Shown here: positions 1 through 8,188 of the stretch, piece by piece | Layout of the letters: every line of letters begins with the position of its first letter | How positions within the stretch are numbered: position 1 is the stretch's first letter | From: Arthrobacter sp. AQ5-05 | Lineage (GTDB): Bacteria > Actinomycetota > Actinomycetes > Actinomycetales > Micrococcaceae | Direction: 5' to 3' | Length of the DNA stretch: 64,000 bases | Assembly (NCBI RefSeq): GCF_003287975.1 | Contig: NZ_QMKQ01000002.1 | Location: 248,001 to 312,000 of the forward strand | The notes under the pieces: model-generated | What the model was told of the DNA's origin: nothing | What the model saw: the letters and a program-made list of their open reading frames with translations, nothing else | Databases searched by the model: none | Program-made: the position numbers and the translations under genes

Positions 1-1
1 T

Positions 2-364
2 TCGCTGACCGATTACCTGCTGATCGCACTGGTCTCGGTGCTCGGCTCGGCCGCCACGGCCGGGACCACCGGCGCGGTGGTCATGCTGACCCTGACGCTG
101 TCCACCATCGGCCTGCCGCTGGCCGGCGTGGGACTGATCCTGGCCGTTGACCCGATCCTGGACATGGGCCGCACCGCGGTCAACGTCGCCGGACAGGCAT
201 TGGTGCCGACCATCGTGGCCAAGCGCGAGGGAATCCTGGATACGGAGCTGTACAACGCACCGCGCCACGGCGACCCGTTCAACGACGAATTCAAGACGGC
301 CACCGATTCCGCCGGCCCGGGGGAAACCGAGGCGCGCGAGGTGCAGCCGGCCCCTGTCGGCTAG
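2..364 (+). CDS. Dicarboxylate/amino acid:cation symporter (DAACS family), C-terminal part
   Basis: Only the last 120 codons are present; the gene starts left of the window. The visible protein has two hydrophobic stretches and then DPILDMGRTAVNVAGQALV. That segment has the D, R and N spacing of the last core helix of the sodium/proton-glutamate and C4-dicarboxylate carriers (GltP/DctA/TcyP), where these residues bind substrate and cation. A hydrophilic tail of about 45 residues rich in Glu, Pro and Ala follows and should be cytoplasmic. The family is clear, but the transported substrate (glutamate, aspartate, C4-dicarboxylate or cystine) cannot be read from this fragment. A strong hairpin terminator follows about 35 nt after the stop. 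Confidence 0.85.
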   Translation, partial: SLTDYLLIALVSVLGSAATAGTTGAVVMLTLTLSTIGLPLAGVGLILAVDPILDMGRTAVNVAGQALVPTIVAKREGILDTELYNAPRHGDPFNDEFKTATDSAGPGETEAREVQPAPVG

Positions 365-398
365 CGGCAACGCCGTGCGGTAGTCACGATTCTTACCA

Positions 399-463
399 GG
401 GCGGGTCGCCTGGTTCCCGGGATGCAAGATCCCCCGGACACCAGGCGGCCCGCCCTTTGTTGT
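399..463 (+). terminator. Rho-independent terminator after the symporter gene
   Basis: GGGCGGG (399-405) and the following CGCCTGGT pair with ACCAGGCG and CCCGCCC (ending at 455), followed by TTTGTTGTT. The stem is interrupted once. It separates the symporter gene from the TetR gene. Confidence 0.8.
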
Positions 464-513
464 TCCCCGGCGTCGCCCCATCCCCGGGAGTTGGCAGGGA
501 ATCGGCGTAGAAA

Positions 514-537
514 TTGCACGGCATGCAAGTTTGCACG
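514..537. promoter_or_regulatory. Candidate operator of the TetR/MMPL unit
   Basis: TGCAAGTTTGCA (524-535) has perfect 5-bp inverted arms around GT. TTGCACG occurs twice as a direct repeat (514-520 and 531-537). It lies about 30-50 nt upstream of the TetR start, where an autoregulating TetR repressor would bind. The role is inferred. Confidence 0.45.
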
Positions 538-564
538 TAGTGTAGAAAGGTGAGCTCTTCCCCC

Positions 565-1209
565 ATGCCCCCGCCCTCGCGGCGTGAACTGAACAAGGCC
601 GCCACGCGGGCGGCCATCGTGCAGGCGGCCTTCGGCCAACTGGAATCGGCCGGCTACGCCGCACTGACCGCAGAGTCCGTGGCCGACGCCGCCGGGGTCT
701 CCCGCCGCACCTTCTTCAACTACTTCCCCTCGATCGAGGCTGCCCTGAACGAGCCGACCAAGCTCCTGCTGGAAAACGCCGTGGCAGTGCTCGACGAGCT
801 GGACCCGGAACTGGACCTGCTCTCCGCCGCGGTGGCGACCGTCGAATCCCTCGTGGACCCGGCCCTGCTCGAGCCCATCGCCAACCTGTACCTGCTGGCC
901 TCCGAGCACCCGCAAATGGCCCGGATGCAACTGGAGGCGTGGAACGACTGCGCCGGGGCGCTCACCGAGATCATCACCGCCCGCGCCCCGCACGGCACCC
1001 CGCTGGCCGCCACGGTCTTCGCCCACTGCGTCATCGGCGCCGGCAAGGCCGCCTTCGCCCAATGGTCCCGCGAGCTCGCAGCCGCCCCGGACCCGGCCGA
1101 TCCGCGCCGCACGCAAATGCTGCGCGCCACCCTCGCCGAGGCCATCGCCCAATTGCGCGACGGCTTTCCCTCCCTGCAACAACGTGCACAGCACACACGA
1201 AAGGCCTAA
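565..1209 (+). CDS. TetR/AcrR family transcriptional regulator
   Basis: A protein of 214 aa. The N-terminal helix-turn-helix contains AAIVQAAFGQLESAGYAALT and then VADAAGVSRRTFFNYFPS, the classic TetR recognition helix ending in a Y/F-F-P segment. The C-terminal half is a helical ligand-binding region of no specific family. I chose ATG 565 because AAAGGTGAG lies 10 nt before it; GTG 550 in the same frame overlaps that Shine-Dalgarno sequence and looks worse. The gene ends 6 nt before the large MMPL exporter, so it is probably the local repressor of that exporter and of itself. The ligand is unknown. Confidence 0.88.
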   Translation: MPPPSRRELNKAATRAAIVQAAFGQLESAGYAALTAESVADAAGVSRRTFFNYFPSIEAALNEPTKLLLENAVAVLDELDPELDLLSAAVATVESLVDPALLEPIANLYLLASEHPQMARMQLEAWNDCAGALTEIITARAPHGTPLAATVFAHCVIGAGKAAFAQWSRELAAAPDPADPRRTQMLRATLAEAIAQLRDGFPSLQQRAQHTRKA

Positions 1210-1215
1210 GACGCC

Positions 1216-4200
1216 ATGGCTTCCTTCCTTTACCGACTTGGTGCACTGGCCTACCGCAGGCGCTGGGCCGTCGTGGGCATCTGGGCCGTCCTGCTGCTGG
1301 TGATCGGCCTGTGCGCCGGCGCCTTCATGGGCAAGCTGTCCAACACCTTCACCATCCCCGGCACCGAAACCCAGCGCACGCTGGACCGGATGAAGGTCGA
1401 GATGCCCGAGCTGGCCGGCGGCACCGGGTCGATCGTCTTCCGTTCCCAGGACGGCGAGGCGCTGAGTGCCGCCCAACATCGGGCCATCGAATCCTCGCTG
1501 GACGATTTGGCCTCCCAGTCCGAGATCACCGAGGTCGCCAAGCCCTTCAAGCTGCAGAAACAACTCGATGAGGCCAAGCCGAAGATCGCCGAGGGGCAGG
1601 CCAAGCTCGACGACGCCGCCAAGAAACTGGCCGACGGCAAGAAGCAACTGGCCGACGGCAAGAAGCAGCTGGCCGAGGCGCAGGACGGCCTCGACTCCTG
1701 GCGCGTGCAGCTGGGTGATGCCAAGAAGGAAATCGCCGCGGGCCGCACGCAATTGGCCGCCGGGCAGGCGAAGCTCGATGCCGCCGCCAAGGAACTTGCC
1801 ACCGGCGCCGCCGCGCTGAAAAGCGGGCAGGGCCAGCTGGCCGCCGGGCAGCGAAAGTGGGATGCGGGCAACCGCGAATACCAGGCCGGTGCGAAGCAGG
1901 TCGCCGAGGGCCGCAAGGCACTGGCCGCAGGGCAGGCGAAGCTCGATGCCGCCGCCCAGGACCTCGCCACCGGGCGGGCGAAGTACGACGCCGGAATGAA
2001 GGCAATCCTGAAGGGCCAGTCCCGCGCCACCGTTGAGAAGCAGCTGGCATCCGGCAAGCAGCAGGCCACGGCGGGGCTGGCCAAGCTGAAGGCGGGGATC
2101 AAGGACCTCGACGCCGGGATCACCGGGACGAAACAGCAGCTCCAAGCCGCGGAGACGGCGCTCAAGAACGCCGACACCGACGCCCGGAAGCAGGCCGCCG
2201 AGCAGGACATCGCCACCCTGGAGGGAAAGCTCAAGGCCCTGAACGGGCAAAAGGCCGAGCTGCTCAAGCAGAAGGAATCCCTGGAAGGCACGCTGTCCCG
2301 GGTCACCCGGGGCCTCGAGGGCCTGAAGGCCTTGGACGCCGCGAAGGCGAAGCTCGATGCCGGGGCCAAGGAACTGGCCACCGGGCAGGCGACGCTGAAG
2401 GCCAAGAAGGCCGAACTGGAGGCGGGTGCCGCGAAGCTTCCCGCAGCCAAGGCAAAGCTGGACGCCGGGGCCAAGGAACTGGCCGCCAACCGCTCCAAGA
2501 TCCAGGCCGCAGCGGCGAAGATCTCCGCCGGCCAGGCGCAATTGCGTGCCGGGCAGGCCGAGATCGACACGAATGCCGCCAAGCTGGCCGCGGGCCAGAA
2601 GGCCATCGAGGAGAACCAGGCCAAGCTGGTCGCGGGGCAAAAGACCGTGGACGAGAAGACCGCGGCGCTGCCCGATGCCGAGGCAAAGCTTGAGGCCGGC
2701 GCCAAGGACCTGGCCGCGGGTCGCGCCGAACTGGCGTTCGCCGAGCGCCAGGCCGGTGCCTCGGCTGGCATGCGCTTCATCTCCGCGGACGGTTCCACCG
2801 CCGTGGCGCACGTGACGTTCGCCGGCTCGGCCGACGCGCTTTCCACCGCGCAGCGCGCCGACATCCAGTCCATTGCCGCCGGGCCCGAGGCCGCCGGCGT
2901 CGAGGTGCTCTTCTCCAAGGAGATCCTGCAGGACCTCTCCTCGATCTTCGGGGCCGCCGAAATCATCGGCCTGGCCGTGGCCGCCGCGGTGCTGCTGGTC
3001 ATGCTCGGCACCCTGGTCGCCGCCGGGTTGCCGCTGCTCATGGCGGTGCTCGGGGTGGGCGCCGGCGTCGGCGGAACCCTCGCACTGTCCTCGCTCATCG
3101 AGATGGCCTCGATCACCCCGGCCTTGGCACTGATGCTGGGGTTGGCGGTGGGCATCGACTACTCGCTGTTCATCGTGCACCGGCACCGCCGCCAGCTGTT
3201 GGAGGGCGTGCCGCTGGGCGAATCCATCGCCCGGGCCACCGGCACCAGCGGCAACGCCGTGGTGTTTGCCGGGCTGACCGTGGTCATCGCGCTGTCCGCA
3301 CTGGCCGTGCCGGGGCTCCCGTTCCTGGCCGTGCTGGGCTTCTCCGCCGCGTTCACCGTGATGATGGCGGTGCTGATCGCGATCACCCTGACCCCGGCAC
3401 TGCTGGGGATCATCGGCACCCGTCTGGTCTCCAAGCGGGCCTGGGCCCGCCGGGATGCGGCCGGCGCGGCGCAGGCCCGGGCCCCGCGCAACGACGCGGG
3501 CAACCGCGGCTGGGGCGCGGTGGTCACCCGCCGCCCGTGGATCGCCGCCATCGCGTCCATCGCGGTCCTGGCCATCGTGGCGCTGCCGGCGCTGCAGCTG
3601 CGCACCGCACTGCCCGACGGCAGCGCCGAACCGGTGGACTCGGGCGCCTACAAGGCGTACGAGCAGATGAGCGACGCGTTCGGGGCGGGCTACAACGGCC
3701 CGCTGCTGGTGCTCGCCGACCTGCCGGCCGGGCTGGATGCCCGCGGTGCGGATGCGGCGAACCTCGATGTCGCCGACGCGGTGCGCAAGATCCCGGGCGT
3801 CGTGGCAGCGATCCCGGTGCAGGTCAACGACGCACGGAACCTCGGTGCGATCCAGGTGATCCCGGATGCGGGGCCGGCCAGCGCCGAAACCGAGGCACTG
3901 GTGCACGAGCTGCGCGACGCGGCGCCCGGAATCAAGGAGGCCACCGGATCGCAGATCGCGGTGACCGGGCAGGTCGCCGCGCAGGTGGATGTCTCGGAAA
4001 AGCTGGCCGAGGCGCTGCCGATGTACATCGGCATCGTCGTGGGGCTCTCGCTGGTCCTGCTGCTGCTGGTCTTCCGCTCGATCGTGGTGCCGCTGCTGGC
4101 AACCGCCGGCTTCCTGCTCTCCTTGCTGGCCGCCTTCGGCGCCACCGTGGCGGTCTACCAATTCGGCTGGCTGGGCGGCTTCTTCGACGTGAACGTGCCG

Positions 4201-4704
4201 GGGCCGATCATGAGCTTCCTGCCGATCCTGCTCACCGGCATCCTGTTCGGGCTGGCCATGGACTACCAGGTGTTCCTGGTGGCCGGCATGCGCGAGTCCT
4301 TCGCGCACGGTCAGCCGGCGCGCGCCGCGGTGCGCTCGGGCTTCGCCCACTCGGCCCCGGTGGTCACCGCCGCGGCGTTGATCATGACCTCGGTGTTCGC
4401 CGGGTTCGTGTTCTCGCACCTGACGATGATCCGGGCCATCGGGTTCTCGCTGGCGATCGGCGTGCTCTTTGACGCGTTCATCGTGCGCATGACACTGACC
4501 CCGGCGATCATGCACCTGCTGGGGCACCGCGCCTGGTACATCCCGCGCTGGCTCGACAAGATCCTGCCGGATGTGGACGTGGAGGGTTCGAAGATCGCCG
4601 CGCGCACCGCCGACGGGACGGACGGGGCCGAGGCACCGGATGCGGGCCACGGTGACGGACACGGACCCCAGGGGCCCTCCGCCCGGGATACGGTTGATGC
4701 ATGA
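1216..4704 (+). CDS. MMPL/RND family membrane exporter with a giant heptad-repeat loop
   Basis: A protein of 1162 aa. One membrane helix lies at residues 18-37, followed by a very long extracytoplasmic loop. Two blocks of five to six helices follow (from about 583 to 740, and from about 935 to the end), separated by a second extracellular domain. Sequences such as GLAVGIDYSLFIVHRHRR and GLAMDYQVFLVAGMRE match the conserved MMPL/RND helix 4 and 10 regions. Residues of roughly 112-508 are a run of A-K-L-D-A-G-A-type heptads with Leu and Gly at fixed spacing, as in the xxxLxxG repeats known from YhgE/Pip and some MMPL proteins. The gene follows its TetR regulator by 6 nt and overlaps maf by ATGA. 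The substrate may be a lipid, drug or cell-envelope component; this is not determinable here. Confidence 0.9.
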   Translation: MASFLYRLGALAYRRRWAVVGIWAVLLLVIGLCAGAFMGKLSNTFTIPGTETQRTLDRMKVEMPELAGGTGSIVFRSQDGEALSAAQHRAIESSLDDLASQSEITEVAKPFKLQKQLDEAKPKIAEGQAKLDDAAKKLADGKKQLADGKKQLAEAQDGLDSWRVQLGDAKKEIAAGRTQLAAGQAKLDAAAKELATGAAALKSGQGQLAAGQRKWDAGNREYQAGAKQVAEGRKALAAGQAKLDAAAQDLATGRAKYDAGMKAILKGQSRATVEKQLASGKQQATAGLAKLKAGIKDLDAGITGTKQQLQAAETALKNADTDARKQAAEQDIATLEGKLKALNGQKAELLKQKESLEGTLSRVTRGLEGLKALDAAKAKLDAGAKELATGQATLKAKKAELEAGAAKLPAAKAKLDAGAKELAANRSKIQAAAAKISAGQAQLRAGQAEIDTNAAKLAAGQKAIEENQAKLVAGQKTVDEKTAALPDAEAKLEAGAKDLAAGRAELAFAERQAGASAGMRFISADGSTAVAHVTFAGSADALSTAQRADIQSIAAGPEAAGVEVLFSKEILQDLSSIFGAAEIIGLAVAAAVLLVMLGTLVAAGLPLLMAVLGVGAGVGGTLALSSLIEMASITPALALMLGLAVGIDYSLFIVHRHRRQLLEGVPLGESIARATGTSGNAVVFAGLTVVIALSALAVPGLPFLAVLGFSAAFTVMMAVLIAITLTPALLGIIGTRLVSKRAWARRDAAGAAQARAPRNDAGNRGWGAVVTRRPWIAAIASIAVLAIVALPALQLRTALPDGSAEPVDSGAYKAYEQMSDAFGAGYNGPLLVLADLPAGLDARGADAANLDVADAVRKIPGVVAAIPVQVNDARNLGAIQVIPDAGPASAETEALVHELRDAAPGIKEATGSQIAVTGQVAAQVDVSEKLAEALPMYIGIVVGLSLVLLLLVFRSIVVPLLATAGFLLSLLAAFGATVAVYQFGWLGGFFDVNVPGPIMSFLPILLTGILFGLAMDYQVFLVAGMRESFAHGQPARAAVRSGFAHSAPVVTAAALIMTSVFAGFVFSHLTMIRAIGFSLAIGVLFDAFIVRMTLTPAIMHLLGHRAWYIPRWLDKILPDVDVEGSKIAARTADGTDGAEAPDAGHGDGHGPQGPSARDTVDA
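1551..2742 (+). repeat. Tandem xxxLxxG heptad-coding repeats inside the MMPL gene
   Basis: About 1.2 kb of near-repetitive coding DNA with recurring phrases such as GCCGGGCAGGCGAAGCTCGA. It encodes a long amphipathic alpha-helical or coiled-coil stalk with repeated KLDAGAKELA-like units. The units are diverged, not exact copies. Confidence 0.8.
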
Positions 4705-5417
4705 GCCAGAACCTGAACCCCAGCACCAACGCCACCGCCACCGATCCGCGCGGGGAAATCGAGAACCCCGAGGACCTGCCGTTGCTGGTGCTGGCCTCGG
4801 CCTCCCCGGGACGGGCCAAGGTGCTCACCGACGCCGGGATCGACTTCGCCGTCCAGGTCTCCGCGGTTGACGAGGACGCGGCACTGGCAAGCGCCGTCGA
4901 GCGCTTCGGCGAGCTGGGCCCGGCGGACACCGCGCTGCTGCTGGCCAAGTCCAAGGCCGAGGACGTCGCCTCCACCGAAGAGGCCGACGGCGCGGTGGTG
5001 CTGGGCTGCGACTCGGTCTTCGAGTTCGAGGGCGTGATCTACGGCAAGCCGTATACCGCGGAAGTCGCCACCGAACGCTGGGCGGCCATGAGCGGGAAGT
5101 CAGGAATCCTGCACACCGGCCACTGGCTCATCGACAACCGCTCCGAGGAGGACGGGGACGGCGGTTCCGGGGCGACCATCGGCGCCGTCTCCTCGACCCG
5201 CGTGGACTTCGAGCAGGTCGACGCGGAGGAGATCGCTGCCTACGTGGCCACCGGCGAACCGCTGCCGTGCGCCGGCGGGTTCACCATCGACGGGCGCGGG
5301 GCCGCTTTCATCCGCGGCATCGAGGGCAACCCGCACACCGTGATCGGGCTGAACGTGGCCACGCTGCGCGAGCTGCTGCACGAGGCCGAACTGTCGATCT
5401 CCGACGTCTGGGTCTAA
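4701..5417 (+). CDS. maf: Maf-like nucleoside triphosphate pyrophosphatase
   Basis: A protein of 238 aa. Maf proteins hydrolyse non-canonical or modified (d)NTPs to the monophosphate and pyrophosphate, as a housecleaning activity, and affect septum formation when overexpressed. The N-terminal [19 protein letters not shown] is the family signature (S-x-R), and [12 protein letters not shown] holds the conserved acidic catalytic site. It is slightly longer than the usual 190-210 aa because of an acidic, Gly-rich insert near residues 150-158 and an N-terminal tail. The start ATG overlaps the stop of the exporter gene (ATGA), so translation is probably coupled. Maf next to an acyl-CoA carboxylase alpha subunit is a common actinobacterial arrangement. 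Confidence 0.9.
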   Translation: MSQNLNPSTNATATDPRGEIENPEDLPLLVLASASPGRAKVLTDAGIDFAVQVSAVDEDAALASAVERFGELGPADTALLLAKSKAEDVASTEEADGAVVLGCDSVFEFEGVIYGKPYTAEVATERWAAMSGKSGILHTGHWLIDNRSEEDGDGGSGATIGAVSSTRVDFEQVDAEEIAAYVATGEPLPCAGGFTIDGRGAAFIRGIEGNPHTVIGLNVATLRELLHEAELSISDVWV

Positions 5418-5433
5418 CCAGGCATGGCACCGC

Positions 5434-5470
5434 CCGAGGGCCCGCACCGAAACCCGGTGCGGGCCCTCGG
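5434..5470 (+). terminator. Hairpin terminator after maf
   Basis: A perfect 16-bp stem (5434-5449 with 5455-5470) closes a 5-nt loop directly after maf. No T-run follows, as is common in high-GC actinobacteria. Confidence 0.75.
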
Positions 5471-5528
5471 TCGTGGTTGGCAGCTCGAGGGCGGGCACCT
5501 TCGCTACACGTGCCGCAGCGGCAAACTG

Positions 5529-5545
5529 TTGTAGGACTCCTACAA
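5529..5545. promoter_or_regulatory. Palindromic operator candidate upstream of accC
   Basis: TTGTAGGACTCCTACAA has perfect 8-bp arms around one central base, 102 nt before the accC start. A lipid-metabolism regulator is a reasonable guess from the target gene, but no binding protein can be named. Confidence 0.5.
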
Positions 5546-5646
5546 AGAAATCACGACCTACTCCCGACACAGGGGGTTTTGGGGGTGCACATCCCACAAA
5601 CGCAGGTAGGCTCCACAAGAGCATATTTAAGGAGATAGCCCCTGCC

Positions 5647-7413
5647 ATGAGTCATTTGACGAAGGTTCTCATCGCCAATCGCGGAGAAATCGCCGTACGC
5701 ATCATCCGCGCCGCCCGCGATGAGGGCATTGGATCGGTTGCCGTGTACGCCGAACCGGACCGCGATGCCTTGCATTCCCGTCTGGCCGACGAGGCCTATT
5801 CCCTGGGCGGTTCCACCGCGGCGGAGTCCTACCTGGACATCAGCAAGATCCTCGAGGTCGCCAAGCGCTCCGGCGCGGACTCGGTGCACCCGGGCTACGG
5901 CTTCCTCGCGGAAAACGCCATCTTCGCCCAGGCCGTGATCGATGCCGGGCTGACCTGGATCGGTCCCCCGCCCTCGGCCATCGACCAGCTGGGCGACAAG
6001 GTCCGGGCCCGCCACCTGGCCGAAAAGGTCGGCGCCCCGCTGGTTCCCGGCACCAAGGATCCGGTCGCCTCCACCGACGAGGTGCTGGCATTCGCCGACG
6101 AGCACGGGCTCCCGCTGGCCATCAAGGCCGCCTACGGCGGCGGCGGACGCGGCATCAAGGTCGTGCGCAACCGCGAGGAAATCCCCGAGCTCTACGACTC
6201 GGCGGTCCGCGAGGCCGTTGCCGCCTTCGGGCGCGGCGAATGCTTCGTCGAACGCTTCCTGGATGCCCCGCGCCACGTGGAGACCCAGTGCCTGGCCGAC
6301 GTGCACGGCAACGTCGTGGTGGTTTCCACCCGCGACTGCTCGCTGCAGCGCCGCAACCAGAAGCTCGTCGAGGAGGCCCCCGCGCCGTTCCTGACCGAGG
6401 AACAGAACACCCGCCTCTACGAGGCGTCCAAGGCCATCATGCGCGAGGCAGGCTACGTGGGAGCGGGCACCTGCGAGTTCCTCGTGGGCCAGGACGGGGT
6501 CATTTCCTTCCTGGAGGTCAACACCCGCCTGCAGGTCGAGCACACCATCTCCGAGGAGGTCACCGGCATCGACCTGGTGCGCGAGCAGTTCCGGCTGGCC
6601 CGCGGCGAGGCTCTGGGCTACACCGACCCCGAGGTGCGCGGGCACTCCTTCGAGTTCCGCATCAACGGCGAGGATGCCGGGCGCGGCTTCATGCCGGCAC
6701 CGGGCACCATCACCACCATGAACCTGCCCACCGGGCCGGGCGTGCGCATCGACTCGGGCGTCGAGGCGGGGGAAACCGTCTCGGGGAACTTCGACTCGAT
6801 GATCGCCAAGCTGATCGTCACCGGCGCCACCCGGGCCCAGGCCGCCGCCCGCGCCCGCCGCGCGCTGGACGAGTTCCGCATCGAGGGCATGCCCACGGTG
6901 CTGCCCTTCCACCGCGCAGTGATGGCCGATGCTGCATTCACCCCGGAATCGGGCCCGTTCTCCATCCACACCCGCTGGATCGAGACCGAGTTCTCCAACG
7001 AGATCCCCGCCTGGGACCCGGCCACCGCCGGCACCCCCGGTGAGGACGAGGGGCGCAACGCCATCACCGTCGAGGTCGGCGGCAAGCGCCTGGAGGTCGT
7101 GCTGCCCGCATCCCTGGGCACCATGTCTTCGTCGCCCAACGGCAAAACGCGGAAGAAGAAGCGTTCCTCGCGCTCCACCGCCGCAGCCGGCAGCTCCGGG
7201 ACGGACCTGGTCTCCCCCATGCAGGGCACCATCGTCAAGGTCGCCGTGGCCGACGGGGACACCGTCTCCGAGGGCGACTTGATCGTGGTCCTGGAGGCCA
7301 TGAAGATGGAACAGCCGCTGACCGCGCACTGCGACGGGGTGGTCTCCGGGCTCAGCGCCGTTCCGGGAGACACCGTCTCGGCCGGAACCGTGCTGGCCTC
7401 CATCGGCGAGTAG
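5647..7413 (+). CDS. accC: Acyl-CoA carboxylase alpha subunit: biotin carboxylase plus biotin carrier domain
   Basis: A protein of 588 aa. It carboxylates its own biotin with ATP and bicarbonate and supplies carboxybiotin to separate beta subunits for acetyl-CoA or propionyl-CoA carboxylation. The N-terminal biotin carboxylase domain starts with [18 protein letters not shown]. It has the ATP-grasp glycine-rich loop [11 protein letters not shown] near residue 163, and [13 protein letters not shown]. After a basic Ser-rich linker, the C-terminal biotinyl domain carries EAMKMEQPL with the biotinylated Lys at residue 553. The start is ATG 5647 with AAGGAG 12 nt upstream; the longer open frame from 5473 runs through the promoter region and was rejected. 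The beta subunit is not in the window. AccA3/BccA is the closest named type. Confidence 0.95.
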   Translation: MSHLTKVLIANRGEIAVRIIRAARDEGIGSVAVYAEPDRDALHSRLADEAYSLGGSTAAESYLDISKILEVAKRSGADSVHPGYGFLAENAIFAQAVIDAGLTWIGPPPSAIDQLGDKVRARHLAEKVGAPLVPGTKDPVASTDEVLAFADEHGLPLAIKAAYGGGGRGIKVVRNREEIPELYDSAVREAVAAFGRGECFVERFLDAPRHVETQCLADVHGNVVVVSTRDCSLQRRNQKLVEEAPAPFLTEEQNTRLYEASKAIMREAGYVGAGTCEFLVGQDGVISFLEVNTRLQVEHTISEEVTGIDLVREQFRLARGEALGYTDPEVRGHSFEFRINGEDAGRGFMPAPGTITTMNLPTGPGVRIDSGVEAGETVSGNFDSMIAKLIVTGATRAQAAARARRALDEFRIEGMPTVLPFHRAVMADAAFTPESGPFSIHTRWIETEFSNEIPAWDPATAGTPGEDEGRNAITVEVGGKRLEVVLPASLGTMSSSPNGKTRKKKRSSRSTAAAGSSGTDLVSPMQGTIVKVAVADGDTVSEGDLIVVLEAMKMEQPLTAHCDGVVSGLSAVPGDTVSAGTVLASIGE

Positions 7414-7438
7414 CACCGCCCGGACACCGCACCGAACA

Positions 7439-7478
7439 GGGCGGCCCGGTCTTCCTCGTGGAGACCGGGCCGCCCTTT
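7439..7478 (+). terminator. Rho-independent terminator after accC
   Basis: A perfect 14-bp stem (7439-7452 with 7462-7475) and TTT follow accC by 25 nt. Confidence 0.85.
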
Positions 7479-7573
7479 CGCATTATCGTGCCACTGCTTG
7501 TCTTGTTGACGCCGGTTCGCTGAATTCCTTCCAATCCCCCGCGCGCGTTGTCTCGGAGGCGGGCGTTCGGCCA

Positions 7574-7586
7574 TAGGCTGGTGCCC
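7574..7586 (+). promoter_or_regulatory. -10 box of an apparently leaderless promoter
   Basis: TAGGCT at 7574-7579 is followed by exactly 7 nt and then ATG 7587, the geometry of a leaderless actinobacterial mRNA. No clear -35 box is seen. Confidence 0.5.
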
Positions 7587-8122
7587 ATGTCAGCAGCAGA
7601 TCTGGCGGTGCCTGCGCCGGATCCGCGCACCGACCCGCCGGCGCGCGGCAGCGAGCGCGAAACCCTGACGTGATTCCTGGGCCACCAACGCCGCACCCTG
7701 GTGCTCAAGTGCGCCGGGCTCACCGCGGCTGAGCTGGGCACCCGCGCGGTGCCGCCCTCCGGGCTGTCCCTGCTGGGCCTGGTGCGGCACCTGAGCGACG
7801 TGGAGCGGTTCCGGCTCCGCGCCTGCCTGGCCGGGGCCCCGGCACCGCAGCTGTACCGGGGCCCGGACGGGAACGGCAGCGATTTCGGCTTCCCGGCACC
7901 CGATGCCCGGATGGTGGCACTGTCCCGCGCCGCGTGGAAGGCCGAGACGGCCTTTGCCGATGCCGCCCTGGACTCCGAGCCACTGGATCGTGCGGTGCCG
8001 CCGGATGCCACGGGACGGTTCCGGTGCGCTGGATCCTGGTGCACCTCATCGAGGAGTACTCCCGGCACAACGGCCATGCGGACCTGCTGCGCGAATGCCT
8101 CGACGGGAGGGTGGGCGAGTAG
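7587..8122 (+). pseudogene. DUF664/DinB-superfamily protein, broken by a stop codon and a frameshift
   Basis: The reading starts at ATG 7587 and meets an in-frame TGA at 7671-7673 after ERETLT. It resumes as FLGHQRRTLVLKCAGL and continues through [17 protein letters not shown]. Near 8010-8014 one base appears to be missing: the original frame turns into nonsense, while the neighbouring frame supplies [20 protein letters not shown] to the stop at 8120-8122. Together these are the parts of a DUF664 protein of about 178 aa, a four-helix DinB-fold family of presumed metal-dependent thiol enzymes; H-x3-E-x2-H-like residues are visible. Two separate lesions suggest a decaying gene. Two sequencing errors are the alternative. 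Confidence 0.75.
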
Positions 8123-8142
8123 CCGCCCAGGCGTTAACGCAC

Positions 8143-8174
8143 GCTGCCCGCCGTCCGTGGGGATGGCGGGCAGC
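8143..8174. terminator. Bidirectional hairpin between converging genes
   Basis: GCTGCCCGCC (8143-8152) pairs with GGCGGGCAGC (8165-8174). It lies between the end of the DUF664 pseudogene and the end of the leftward MFS gene. There is no T-run. Confidence 0.6.
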
Positions 8175-8188
8175 GGTCGAAGCCGGTG

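Noticed and set aside
1551-2742. Tandem DNA repeats as a mobile element or CRISPR array
   Set aside because: The repeats stay in frame, are imperfect and encode heptads of the MMPL protein. There are no spacers.
361-4662. A 1433-codon minus-strand open frame opposite the TetR and MMPL genes
   Set aside because: It is rich in Arg, Gly, Gln and His with no domain signature. It mirrors the real genes and results from high GC.
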